A stretch of DNA of 64,000 bases from Ascarosepion bandense (GCA_037127315.1 JBBBDQ010001454.1:1927501-1991500); one strand, 5' to 3'; positions 21,720 to 31,985 are shown, counted from the stretch's first letter. A program made the numbers and translations. The notes: a model not told the origin generated them from the sequence alone.

Positions 21720-22610
21720 ATTTGAACCCTGACTTAAGACTGAAACATTCAGTGAAAAATTCACGCAGGGATATGTTTCACAAAGTGGCAGTGCTTGAGA
21801 TAGAAGCTACTTTATTGAAACATTTTTCTCATTTAGTACATAGAGAAAATGAGGTAGATTCGACGCTATGGAAGTGGCGTGGCCTAACTGGTGGGACTAA
21901 AAAGTGGAACTCATATGAAATTTTTGCCATAGAAATATGGATAGAGTGGCGATAAACTCGAAGTGTTGCGTGAATCAGAAAGAGGTTGCAGAAAGGTAAA
22001 TGAGTGTTTACCTACAAGACCCTGTCAATGACTTTACGTTCTATCTAGACTAGGATATTATGACTGAACAGCTTCAACACAGATGTAGACTGTTTATTTT
22101 TGTTCTAATTTGACTCTTGCAAAGATAATTAATGCTTCTTAAAATGTTAGAATAATGTGACCAGTTTTCTACCATCTTTAGCAATAGATGGTATATATGA
22201 ATTCTGCTTGAATTCTCAAATGAATCTAAAATACAATAAACGTTCGTAGCAAAGAGGCTTATTGAGAGTGAAACCGTTAATCATGTCAAAAGTCAACTTG
22301 GCTTTTGAGGCATTAAAAACAGTTTTTCTCCCCACTGAGCTGTTAAGAATAGTTCAGTTGAGAGATCAGCTACTGACACCGATCGTTTGTGGGGTTCCGC
22401 CCATAAAATATAGCATCATCTACACAAATGTTTATTAAAGATTTGTAAATGTCCCTAGACAGATCATTGATAAAAAACGTTTAGTATCGAAGAGAGAGCC
22501 TTGGAGAAGACTTTCATTGGCTTCATAGAATTCTGAGGACTGACCATTCTCAAGTTACTACTGGTGTGAACTCTGAATGAATAAGTAATAAATACTTGGT
22601 TGTCCTACGG
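21720..22610 (-). pseudogene. CR1/Jockey-like LINE, RT core to C-terminus, decayed
   Basis: On the minus strand, FINDLSRDIYKSLINICVDD then AIFYGRNPTND (about 22460-22370) corresponds to the RT core FINDLP...LVNIYADDT. The catalytic box is altered from YADD to CVDD. Further on, LNASKAKLTF matches the FNATKT block, and SSTATLWNISLREFFTECFS matches the C-terminal FFPRT.TLWNSLP..CFP block. Several stops and frameshifts are present. This is a longer, older relative of the CR1-like fragments elsewhere in the window. Confidence 0.65.
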
Positions 22611-23031
22611 TGCATTTGGCCTAGTGAAATAATGTATTGATTAAATGGATCCAGTTACCAAATTGAACCCTGAGATGGCTCATAAAGAAAATCATATATT
22701 CTGGTCGGAGGGAATTGAGAATGACCAATTATCAAGAAGAATAATCAGATACAAGATATCCTCAGTGGAATGATGAAGATTCAAACCTATAAATTGAAAA
22801 ACAAATGGTTCGGCTAGACATTCCCAGTGGTTTTTAACTCCAACAGACACTTTAAAAAGGCAGAGGAAAAATTCTAGAAAGAAATAGTGATTGATATACA
22901 CCGCGTAGAGATATAAATACGCGGCGGGGAAAGGGTAAGTGTTATCGGGCGCGGAAAGTCAAATCGTCGTGCCGAGTTCAGTCCCAGTTCGACATTTTTC
23001 ATTCTAGTGAATGCCGTTGGAAAACACACAC

Positions 23032-23032
<1 letters not shown>
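22611..23032. other. Non-coding sequence, nothing firm
   Basis: It may include upstream parts of the decayed LINE, but no motif could be confirmed. Confidence 0.4.

Positions 23033-23062
<30 letters not shown>
23033..23062. repeat. (GATA)n microsatellite
   Basis: About seven GATA units directly before the left end of the mariner derivative. Confidence 0.97.
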
Positions 23063-23183
23063 TACGGTGATTGAAAAGTAACTCCCTATTTTATGTGTGA
23101 ATCCCCATTTGTTACCCTGCAACTTTTGGGGTAAGTTAAAGGAATAAACATACTATACCAAGTCAAGAATTTCGATAACTTAA

Positions 23184-23411
23184 CCCTCTAGGGCCATTCG
23201 TATCATATTTGATACAGTATTTCCCTATAAGGAAACATTTGGTATTTCCCTATAAGGATAAGGAAACATTTGGTATTCATTGACTGAGCAGTCAGTACTG
23301 CTTTCATTTGAAATTTATAAAATATTTCTCTTAAAAAAATTTTCAGGAAAATATTTCTTTCAAGGCTTGTTTTCATACTGTATCAAATATGATACGAATG
23401 GCCCTAGAGGG
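23184..23411. mobile_element. piggyBac-like MITE, 228 bp, perfect 37-bp TIRs
   Basis: The ends begin CCCTCTAGGGCCATTCG and are exact inverted copies over 37 bases. TTAA flanks both sides (23180-23183 and 23412-23415). TTAA duplication plus a CCCT terminus is the piggyBac signature. The interior has no coding sequence, so mobilisation would need a transposase in trans. Confidence 0.9.
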
Positions 23412-23415
23412 TTAA

Positions 23416-23527
23416 TAATATAATATGATTAAGGCTTCTACTTGTCATAAAGTGGGGGATCAGTTCTATATTGTTATGAAGTAATAAACAGATCCCCCAC
23501 TAATATGATACGAATGGCCCTAGAGGG
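23416..23527. mobile_element. Partial second piggyBac-like MITE end
   Basis: The last bases (ATATGATACGAATGGCC, CTAGAGGG) repeat the right terminus of the neighbouring MITE and are again followed by TTAA (23528-23531). The interior holds a separate short inverted repeat, AGTGGGGGATC...GATCCCCCACT (about 23451-23503). The whole block 23180-23527 looks like one insertion relative to the 29.1-kb element. Confidence 0.7.
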
Positions 23528-23759
23528 TTAAAGGGCGAATACAAGAATTTATGTCTTCTATACCACAAGAATTTCTGGTGATTAGTTGATGTGATTCCTG
23601 GGCAGCTCGAGAAGCTGGTGGCGATATCTCTTGCCCATATCGAATTTTAAATAAAACCTCATGCTAGACCCTAACCTCTTGTATTCATTTCCTGTTAAAA
23701 TTATAATTAAATTAATTATAAGTTTTTTATGAGTATATGCTTTACAATCACCCTGTATA

Positions 23760-24110
23760 TTTCTCCAATTATGGATTAAGATCAGCATAGATTGAGATTT
23801 CTTGCCTTGAGGTTATAATCATTCGAGGAAAACTCTGAATTCCGAACTAACTTAGCGAGATATGGCCTTTGTCAGGCTATCTTTCTCACTATTGTTGCTC
23901 TGGCCGCAATACGTGCAGTGTCCCAGTAATCTTAATGAGTTAGATGACATGTAATGTAACGAGGGATTTTAAAAAAGCAGACTTAAATATTAGTCATATG
24001 AGTTTTTATGGTTTCATTCGATCAAAGTACCGAAAAACATTTCAGAGCTGAAGAACAGAGAAAGTGTCAAATGAAGTTAAACGAAGAAGAAGAAAAACGC
24101 GACTGGAATA
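23760..24110. other. Non-coding sequence, nothing recognised
   Basis: The short frame at 24008-24244 is acidic/basic in composition but has no known similarity and overlaps the next repeat. Confidence 0.45.
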
Positions 24111-24114
24111 AAAA

Positions 24115-24245
24115 TTATAATATTTATATTCGAAGTAAATATCCACACCTTTGTTGTGATTACCACAACATTTCGGAAGTTGTGCTTTCCGTCCTTCTTC
24201 AGGTGTTTTCTGCTTCGAATAACCTTCAGAGAATTTCTTACTAAA
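24115..24245 (-). repeat. Dispersed repeat family C, copy 1, with CTGAAGA-hairpin-GAAA motif
   Basis: On the minus strand ACACCTGAAGAAGGACGG is followed by a GGA/TCC pairing and GAAATGTTGTG (motif 24202-24171). The core word CTGAAGA is intact. It is a relative of 43307-43550. It faces away from the plus-strand copy at 24275-24395, so the two form a diverged inverted pair. Confidence 0.5.
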
Positions 24246-24274
24246 TATTTTATTTAAAATATGATGGTATCTTT

Positions 24275-24395
24275 TGAAAGGGTTCAGTTCGAAATTCCAT
24301 GAAAATTACACAGACCCTGAATAAAACCGAAGGGAACAACGGTCGAAATTTGTAGTAATAATAACAAATATGAGAATAATTAGTCCAAATGTAAA
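24275..24395 (+). repeat. Dispersed repeat family C, copy 2 (eroded)
   Basis: GTTCAGTTCGAAATTCC, ACCCTGAATAAAACCG, AACAACGGTCGAAA and ATTAGTCCAAAT line up in order with the 43.45-kb copy (GTTCGGTTTGAAATTTTT, CCGGAGCG, ACAACGGCCGAAAC, ATAGTCCGAATAG). Confidence 0.5.
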
Positions 24396-24559
24396 TAACG
24401 ATAACTTTTAATTGAAGAAATTCATATGAAAAATTCGATTTAAATATTAATGCAAAATATATTTCGAAAGAATGTAATATAGATTTTTATCATTTTATCT
24501 TAAGCAAGGCTAAAAATTCACTAAAACACTAGAGATTACTGAGATGTGAAGAAACTAAG

Positions 24560-24830
24560 GGATTATTTTCTGGGGAGACCGACAAAAAAAAAGCAAGTAA
24601 AAACCAGAAGATAACAATTGACATTGCATTTGATTTTTTGAAAATTAAAGTTAACTGGGAAGCAAGTAGCCGGAAGAGAGTTCCACAAGCGGGAAGTGCA
24701 AGGAAAGGAGCTGTTAACGGAGAACTTACGATTACATCTTGTCATTGCAACAACAAAATGATAAAATCTTGCGGAAAATTTTGTACTGTACCTCAATTCA
24801 TAAAGTTTAGGTAACATAGAGGAAAGTTAC
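24560..24830 (-). pseudogene. CR1/Jockey-like LINE C-terminal fragment
   Basis: An 84-codon minus frame (24817-24563) includes YHFVVAMTRCNRKFSVNSSF, PCTSRLWNSLPATCFPVNFN and FQKIKCNVNCYLL. These equal the family C-terminus (NSFFPRTSRLWNSLPA.CFP, FK..VN.YLL). The frame is open to the C-terminal end, but the rest of the LINE is missing. Confidence 0.85.
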
Positions 24831-25320
24831 AGAACAATTACTATGAAAGCATTTATAAAAAAAGATGAAAGGAAGCTACGTTATGGCGGTGGGAATGTAA
24901 ACAAAACCAAAATATAAAGGCAGGACTAATAACAATGTGGATTCGTCTTTGGATTTTATCAAGAATTAAAAACTAATTTTAAAATAATAAGGATTTTATT
25001 CCATTTATAATAATTTCTTATTATTTTTTAACTTGATTTTTCTAAAATTCCATGCATTAATGAACACATATCTAAATTTTGCGAAGTATACAGTTGTTTT
25101 TTTATGTTAACAGAAGATATACTTCTAAAATAACAATAATCATTTTGACTCAGAAGGACACTAAAAGGTTTCCAAATTGATCTCTGAAGCCTAAATGTAT
25201 AAATTCATATCTGTCGGTTTTATTTATATACACTTGCCAATGGCCAGGATAAGATAGCTGTTAAATCGGTTTTGTAAGATAAAAATGATTATTTTTAATT
25301 ATTTCTAATTCATACCAGAA
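24831..25320. other. AT-rich non-coding sequence
   Basis: Nothing recognised. Confidence 0.55.
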
Positions 25321-25324
25321 TTTA

Positions 25325-25450
25325 AAGTTGGGAGTGTAACGTCTTATCAGCGAGGTGGGGATTCAGTGAGCCGAGTTCATACCTATGAAAAAGGCATGAA
25401 TTCATCTCTTTATATTAAATAGCAGGGTAGACTAGGGTATTTAGGCTTAG
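25325..25450 (+). mobile_element. tRNA-derived SINE, family 1, copy 3 (3' truncated)
   Basis: Starts with GGAGTGTAACG (A-box-like) and GAGCCGAGTTCATACC (B-box-like). AAAAGGCATGAATTCATCTC follows, matching the family body seen at 5.9 and 31.8 kb. The tail of the family is missing. Confidence 0.6.
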
Positions 25451-27170
25451 GAGTAAAGCAACTCTGAATTCGAAACATTTAATAAGCCAACAGGAATCAG
25501 TTTTACTATCTTACCAAGAAGCCATAACGATTCTCAGTTAACCTTTAGCACTCTGCAATATTCATAAGTATTTCATCCTCATCCATTGGGTATAAGTTTC
25601 CACACAATTGCAGTAGCACCATCTTCAATTTTCCTCAAGTCATTTTGCTGTTGCCATGGTAACATATGACAAAACTAGCGCAAAATGCAACTGCACTGAT
25701 GATCAGAGTTGAATGCAGTGGATGTACGAACTTTTGGTTTGACAAATTCATGTATGTACAGCGTATTAATAAAGAAAATAAATACGGCTTTGATCAGCTA
25801 CGTCCTGTAGAGATAATATTACAAAATTGTAAAGATTAATTGGAAACTGTGTTGTTATAGTTTAAATTATTCTTATTTTCCATATTTAATTTGTGTTTTC
25901 TAGATGGACGAGTTTTTGCCATTAAAGAAAACACAAAATTTTTCTATATTTTGATTCTTTCTTTCCGAATTTCTTTTCTCATTTTTACATTTTAATTTTC
26001 CTTACATTTATTTAGAAAGTTTTGGTTGTTATTTTCTCACTGTCTTACAATTTTATCTTGGCAATAACTATATATTTACTTTGTTATTTTTATAAATTAT
26101 TGATGTGAAAAAGATTAAACAAAAGTGGAACACATTAAAGGTGTTAGATATTGAAATGTCATTTAATTATTTAGCGTAAATTATTACAGAAATTATCAGA
26201 TATATTTAATAAAAGTCATGTTAAAGTTTAAGGTTAAAGATAAACTATGATTTGAAGGCAATAGTTAGGTTTTTATTGTATTTTTCGTAAAGTAACGATA
26301 TTAAAATAAAACTGAAACATTGCATAAATGAACGGAAATATTAAAAAATATAATGTGCATAGACGGTTAGGTAAAGGCTGAAATGATAAGTTTGTAATTG
26401 TGTTTGAAAATAAACTAATTATGTATGTGTTGTTTAGGCAGCAAAACAATTTGTTCTTCTTTCCAACAATGTGTTTCTCTTTCTTTTTCTTTGTGAAGTT
26501 GCGTGATACTTGATCAAGCCTCTCACCAACTAATTTCTTATTGACTCATGTAGTCACTTTTCTACTCATAATTCTGTTTTTTTTTCACCGTTCTTTATAA
26601 TTATGGATAAGGCAGGTGACATCCATTAAGACAGAATTCTTTTACAGCGTGTTGTTGTAAATAACCCAAGACGTGGCTAATTTAGAATTCTGCAATCGAT
26701 TTAGGTAACATATGTGAAAAATTAACTCAGTCTGTAATCTATAAACAGACTTCAAAACTAAATCCACATCGATGTATTTATTCATCTTCAATACGTGCTC
26801 TTGGAAATATGTAAATATTAACTTCGATAAGAGAAAAACAGAGAAACTTTCTCCTTTCCCTCTTTGTTCGTCGTTATGTAATGCATAAATCTATTTAATG
26901 AGAAGCAATGCCACTTCATATGATTTTCAGTCACAGCACATCTTGTTTGCTGCTCTCAGCTGTGGTTAAGAAGACTTATTATATTTTTCAATACATAAGA
27001 AAGTTTTACATTGTATATTAAAACAGTGGCTTTGAGTTTTAGATATGTCTTCTAAAACGTGTAGAATTTCTGCTATCAACTTTACTCTTTCATGTACACA
27101 TATATATAATAACCTGTGTTGACGTAAAATTGTGCCCAAATCAATATGCAGACAACCCCGAACATAAATA
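25451..27170. other. Non-coding sequence, nothing recognised
   Basis: This is one of the longest stretches without an identifiable repeat. No reading frame above about 60 codons begins in it before the CA tract. Confidence 0.5.
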
Positions 27171-27177
27171 ATTCCTA

Positions 27178-27178
<1 letters not shown>

Positions 27179-27234
<56 letters not shown>
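27179..27234. repeat. (CA)n microsatellite
   Basis: CA tract of about 56 bases. Confidence 0.98.
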
Positions 27235-27238
<4 letters not shown>

Positions 27239-27910
27239 AACAAAAAAAACTTACGAATATACATAATCCGAATTTTCCATAGACAAACTTGAATTATCAC
27301 ACTCATACATACATAAAGTAATATTTACTTTTTTCAGTTAGGCTTGGAATCTGTTAATCTTTTTGAGTTCTTGGATATATCATGAAGTGATATAAGAAGA
27401 CAATGATAAAGGAGTTTTATCTGAGGGCTGGAGTAAACTTGACATTCAACAGACAATCAATGCATAGATCTTCAATGAGAGTGGATTTAATTGCGGTGAC
27501 TACTAGCATAAATTAACTATCTATTTTGAAGGATGCACATATTGAGAAATGTTATCTTAGTCACATATTCTAATATTAAAAAGAAAAATCCAATGAAAAA
27601 ATTATTACGAAATTGAAATATATTGTCTGGGGAAAACACATTGAAACCGATGTGAAATAACTCTTTCATCACCTAGCATTGTGATAAGTACGATAAAGTG
27701 AAATTTTCACCAGGATTCAGAATAAACTGAATAAGATCAAAGGTTGAAGCGTTTTTCCAGGAGGATCCTATCTACAACACCTGAAAGAGTATGATTAAAA
27801 GGCCCTTTTGAACACATACCGATCTTCACGTCAGTTTGTATATTGGTTCACATTTGATTGAACTCAAATTTCTAGTGATCCGGCGGATATTATTTATTCT
27901 TGAAAATCGT
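27235..27910. other. Non-coding sequence, nothing recognised
   Basis: No repeat or coding similarity is seen. Confidence 0.5.
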
Positions 27911-27911
27911 T

Positions 27912-27912
<1 letters not shown>

Positions 27913-27963
<51 letters not shown>

Positions 27964-28018
27964 TATAGTAGTAGTAGTAGTAGTAGTAGCTATAATAATA
28001 ATAATAAGAAGAAGAAAT
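27913..28018. repeat. Compound (AAT)n(TAG)n(AAT)n(AAG)n microsatellite
   Basis: AAT to about 27962, TAG at about 27966-27989, AAT again, then a few AAG units. An AAT tail is typical of the R2-like copies at 19-20.6 kb, but no LINE sequence is visible upstream. Confidence 0.9.
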
Positions 28019-29030
28019 AATAATCGAAGTAATCCTTTTTTTAGTCCTGATTAAAAGTCGTTCAAACACAACCAACAGCCATTTTGTTATGAAGCCCGCT
28101 GCAAACAATTATCTCTCAAAATAAAATAAAATATTTTTAGCTCAATTTTAACTATCCTATTTCAGTTATATCCACATTTACAATAAAAAGTTTTCACTTT
28201 TTTAAAATCAGTTATTTCGCAGTTCAGATCGATGACAGCGAAATAAGATAATTAAAACACGCATGCGCACACACGAACATAATAGTACTTTTGAGCCGCG
28301 GGAAGATTTATTTTGGAAGATTTCGCCAAGCTTTCGTAATAATCATACATGACTGGTAATTTGGTCTGGACTTGGTTCATGTTGAAATTGAATCTCAGGC
28401 TATCAGGAAAGGTTGTTAGGGAATTTTTTCTAGTCACTTATGAGGCAGACGCGAATAGTTAAAATGCTATCTACGTTTCAAGAAATCATATCGTGATCTC
28501 TGTGAATAAAATATTCAAACGAATGAAATGAGATTATCTCAAAGTACCGTCATGAAAGCAATTAGTAGGCTGGAAATTATCCAAACAAACTATCGTAGAA
28601 GATAAGTGTAGAGCGTGAAAGACACATTGGAAAGGAAACAAAATTGGTTCAAAGTTTACTTGCTTGGGTAAAGTTAACTGTTTGATATAAAAGTTTGACA
28701 TACACACACATAGACGAACATACAGGCGCGAGTACGCGCGCACACTCACACACAAGCACACACAGATATCAACTTGCTATAAAAGACGTACTGATGTCAA
28801 AATATTCAACAAATATAAGCACATATGTTTATACATTTGCCTTGAATAAAAATAAGATATTAGGCACATATATATATAGAGAGAGAGACGTGCGAACATA
28901 AAAACTGGATCCCTGCAAGAGGGGGAGAAATTGAAAAAAAGATAACACTGAAATTACTATGATATAAAAAAGAGGCAGTTACATTAATGATATGAAATGA
29001 AGTTTATTTTTGTCTCTTTTTTCTCTATAA
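28019..29030. other. Non-coding, with short CA/AG tracts
   Basis: Short degenerate AC-rich and AG-rich tracts at about 28700-28760 and 28872-28888. Nothing else recognised. Confidence 0.5.
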
Positions 29031-29033
29031 ATG

Positions 29034-29388
29034 CAGGTTAATTTAAAAGTAACACCTTATTTTATGTATAGCCAGGTGTCCTGACTTAACATCCTGTGAC
29101 TTTTTCTTTGGGGTTGGTTATAAAAGCAACTATACTATACCAAACGAAGACTTTGGAAGAACGTAAAGGGCGAATACAAGTTTTATTGCAAACCACAAGA
29201 GTTGCTGGTGACCTGTTGACATGATTCCGTGGTGGCGAGAAGAGCGCGTAACGTGATCTCGTCGTTACATCAAATTTTGAATAAAACCTCATGCTAAACG
29301 CTTTCCGCTCACGTCGATGCTTTGTATAAATTATAGTTAAGAAATAAATTATAAATATTTTAAAATAGAGAGTTACTTTTCAATCGAA

Positions 29389-29391
<3 letters not shown>
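29034..29391 (+). mobile_element. Mariner/Tc1 deletion derivative 2 (358 bp)
   Basis: The left end CAGGTTAATTTAAAAGTAAC and the inverse of the right end (CAGTTCGATTGAAAAGTAAC) match. TA follows the right end, but the left TA is degraded. It encodes RCPDLTSCDFFFG, the C-terminal transposase motif around the last catalytic Asp, then degenerate words. It is collinear with the element at 23.07-23.76 kb but lacks the MITE insertion. Confidence 0.8.

Positions 29392-29439
<48 letters not shown>
29392..29439. repeat. (TA)n microsatellite
   Basis: TA tract of about 48 bases starting at the mariner right end. Confidence 0.97.
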
Positions 29440-29443
<4 letters not shown>

Positions 29444-29499
29444 TTTAATTATTTAGTTTTTAGTCATAATTAAATTAGGCCAGTACACAGTCGTATTAA

Positions 29500-29985
29500 A
29501 ATGTGTTCAATAAAATTACGCAGCACAGGTTTTTATCTTCCGGTGTCTTCAGGCGATTTACAATGACTGATTTTAACGTTTTTTAAGAACGTTCACGTAA
29601 AAGGGAATTTTATGAACGCACAATTTTCAAAATTAGGAGAACTTAGATCGTTTTTATCCATCATTGTATGATCCTAACTTCTATTTGTTGGTATGGTTAG
29701 ACTTGGTCATAATTTCCGTTCTTTCATTTAGTAATTCATTTTAGCTAACTTTTCTTGGCACAGTCTACTTATTTTGCCACCGTTGTACGGCTTGGCTGTT
29801 TTCATTATACTCCACGTTACGTCTAGGTCGTTTCCATATATTAATTTCAATTTCCACATGGCTAGCCAATTTTGTACAACATTTAAAGTATTATAGTTTA
29901 AATGTAGACTACTGGTTAAACCATCTAGTCTTAAAAGTATCTTTGGTTGATCACAAATATGTTTTGTTTTGACCATTTAAAATTT
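29500..29985 (-). pseudogene. Penelope-like element C-terminal fragment with 3' tail
   Basis: The minus strand encodes LDVTWSIMKTAKPYNGGKIS, RLCQEKLAKMNY (29976-29728). This is the end of the GIY-YIG-bearing Penelope-like protein, where WSIL...PY.....C.LC..EKL is the usual pattern (the first Cys of the pair is changed). The 3' region reads GTAAATCGCCTGAAGACACC and GTGCTGCGTAATTTTATTGA before a (TA)n tract. The start of the protein is absent. Confidence 0.75.
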
Positions 29986-29987
29986 AC

Positions 29988-30115
29988 AATTGCACGTTCA
30001 TAAAAAATCCCTGTTACGGAAGCGTTCTTAACAAAATGTAAAATCAATTATTGTAAATCGCTTGAAGAACCCGGGTGGTAGAAATTTGGGTTGCGTAATA
30101 ACTCGTTTACAGATG

Positions 30116-30117
<2 letters not shown>
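29988..30117 (+). mobile_element. Second Penelope-like 3' tail, inverted relative to the first
   Basis: TTCATAAAAAATCCCTGTTACGG... and TTGTAAATCGCTTGAAGAAC, then GGTTGCGTAATAACTCG, align with the minus-strand tail at 29620-29500. The two tails point outward and each ends in a (TA)n tract. They are separated only by the protein fragment. Confidence 0.7.

Positions 30118-30161
<44 letters not shown>
30118..30161. repeat. (TA)n microsatellite
   Basis: TA tract of about 44 bases at the end of the Penelope-like tail. Confidence 0.97.
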
Positions 30162-30163
<2 letters not shown>

Positions 30164-30394
30164 CCCAACAAAAGTAAAGTAGATATAATAGTTAACCAAT
30201 AATTGCTGATCTCAATTTAATCAAATTTTAATACTAATGCCCACCAAGATTAATTTTAGTCTGACAACATATTCTCCAAATTAGAAGTTATTTTACTCTA
30301 ATTGGTCCACCTTGTACATACAATAATGCCTCCCTGATTAAAGGGGTCTTGCTTGTTTTTAACCTTTTAAAACCATTCAATTTAAAATAGCCAC

Positions 30395-30476
30395 ATCACT
30401 TGACAAGGCACAAGAAGTGTCGAAACAAAATAGCTACTTTTGTAGTGATATTGTAACATATCCATGTTATAATTTC

Positions 30477-30508
<32 letters not shown>
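30395..30508 (+). repeat. Dispersed-repeat 3' end with CTTGACA-hairpin-GAAAC motif and (TA)n
   Basis: CTTGACA (30399), a GGCAC/GTGTC hairpin and GAAAC (30422-30426) form the same layout seen at the CTGAAGA sites. About 54 bases later a (TA)n tract begins (30481-30508). The core word departs from the hammerhead consensus. Confidence 0.4.
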
Positions 30509-30511
<3 letters not shown>

Positions 30512-30650
30512 AAATCAAAAAAAAAGCGGCTTGAAATTAAAATACCAAAGGAGATTGTATCATTATTAATAATTAAAAATTAAGTATTAAAACTGATACT
30601 ACCAGAGGGCTCAATGTAATTAAAACTATTTGTTTACAGAGCCAATATAT
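30509..30650 (+). repeat. Three-copy dispersed repeat family B, copy 2
   Basis: AAAAAGCGGCTTGAAATTAA, AATACCAAAGGAGAT, ATTAAAACTGATACTACCAG, GAGGGCTCAATGTAATTAAA and TTTACAGAGCCAATA match the minus-strand copy at 13.02-13.13 kb and the 50.95-kb copy. Confidence 0.7.
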
Positions 30651-30669
30651 ATATTTTACATATAAAAAA

Positions 30670-30765
30670 ATTAAATTTTCCAAGATCGTATGGCCATTTC
30701 AACGAGTAAAACCAACACCCTTATCATCAGCGATCCTAACCATTATAGTAAGATACGAATCTTTG
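30670..30765 (+). repeat. Two-copy dispersed repeat family D, copy 1
   Basis: AGATCGTATGGCCATTTCAA, CGAGTAAAACCAACACCCTT and ATCAGCGATCCTAACCA are shared with 58035-58135. Confidence 0.7.
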
Positions 30766-30774
30766 TTTGATCGT

Positions 30775-30950
30775 GTTTATGTGCAAAGCAAACAAAAGTA
30801 AGGGTAGCGAAAAGAAAAGGAAAGGGAAAAAGGTAAAGGAAAGCGAAGAAAAAATAAAAAAGCAGGTTCAGGAAAGGGAGAGAGAGGAAAGAAAAGATCG
30901 GTAGACGGAAGGGAACGTTGTTGAATGGAGGTGGGAGAATTCGAGATAGA
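30775..30950. other. Polypurine-rich tract
   Basis: About 170 bases of mainly A/G on the plus strand (GGGAAAAAGGTAAAGGAAAG). Its start (GTAAGGGTAGCGAAAAG) resembles the inverse of 51.69-51.73 kb (GTAAGCGTAGCGAAAA), so it is likely part of a dispersed element. The overlapping minus frames are compositional. Confidence 0.55.
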
Positions 30951-31650
30951 TACATTCAATTTTTTTTTTTAAATATAAAAATGTTTGTAGAAAAGAAAAG
31001 TGTCTAGCTTCACTGGGCCTTTTTAATTTTTTTTCCCAAACTTTTTACGTTTCGGTCCAAAACAGGCCAGAATAATATAAAGATAAAAAAAATTTAGATT
31101 AAAAATTTACCTCGGGAATAAAATGCACAAAACAGGAAGTTAATCTATAATATATGTAAATTATATGGCTAAGTAAAGCAATTATATAAAGAAAATTAAA
31201 ATTTAGATTAATTATAGTAAATTAGATTAAAAATAAATACAAGATGGCATCAATACTTAAGTAATACTTCTTTTTTCAGTGTTCTTACATTTTTGCGTTT
31301 GATGGGAGTGAGTGAGTACAAAGATTATTCATATCGTCAATTGTTCCAAACGCTTTCGTCCACTTCTTTAACCATTTTTAAGGGAGGTAGTGTTTGGTGG
31401 TATTAAATTATTTTCATGGTTTGACTGTGTTAAATATATTATTCTTGAATTATAGTAAGAGCGTTATTCTTAACCATCGTGTTGGGCATGGCTAATATTC
31501 GAGTGAGCGACGTTTTCGAGTGAGCGACGTTTATACATATATATATATAATTGTTGTTTATTCTTGTGTGTGAACAAATTATTTCATTTTTGGTCATAGT
31601 GTATGCATTGATATGTCAAGTGTTCAATAACCTATGAAATATGCTTCTAG
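30951..31650. other. AT-rich non-coding sequence
   Basis: A short block at about 31345-31390 (CAAACGCTTTCGTCCACTTC, AACCATTTTTAAGG) weakly resembles the inner block of TIR family A. Nothing else is recognised. Confidence 0.45.
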
Positions 31651-31654
31651 CACA

Positions 31655-31835
31655 AGATAGTGTGACGCAGACCATAGCTCGTTCAGATTGGTTTGGAATT
31701 CAGAATTGCGTTTTACCTAGACTAGCTTTGACGTAAGGTTAAAGATCCCAGTCTGCGCTTCAATTTGACCTATAACTGTGGAAAGAAGACAGCGATTCAT
31801 GTCTTTTCCAAAGAAAATGCAGCAGAGTGACCCGG
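31655..31835 (-). mobile_element. tRNA-derived SINE, family 1, copy 4 (diverged)
   Basis: On the minus strand AAGACATGAATCGCTGTCTT and CACAGTTATAGGTCAAATTG, then GCAGACTGGGATC, match the family body (CATGAATTCATCTC..., ...GGGTTGAATAACAGGACAGA). The tRNA head is eroded. Confidence 0.5.
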
Positions 31836-31985
31836 AATTTTCCAATGTTGATATACTTTACACAAACTGCAAACCCGTAAATATTATTTGCGTACTGACC
31901 GTACTCTCACCCTGCAAAATAGCTCATTTTCGCAGAATAAAACAGAAATGTCTTGTCATTTTCCGTAAATCATGTATTAAAAAAG

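Larger units (their letters stand above)
23065..23755 (+). mobile_element. Mariner/Tc1 deletion derivative 1, interrupted by a MITE
   Basis: The left end CGGTGATTGAAAAGTAACTC and the inverse of the right end (CAGGGTGATTGTAAAG) match, and both are flanked by TA (23063-23064 and 23756-23757). Inside, the plus strand reads NPHLLPCNFWGKLKE, a degenerate form of the PDLTPCDFFLWG motif that contains the last catalytic Asp region of mariner-type transposases. Removing the insertion at 23180-23527 leaves about 343 bp. That is collinear with the related element at 29034-29391. Confidence 0.8.

Noticed and set aside
27913..28018. AAT-rich tract as the tail of another R2-like copy
   Set aside because: No R2-like coding or 3' UTR words were found upstream or, inverted, downstream.
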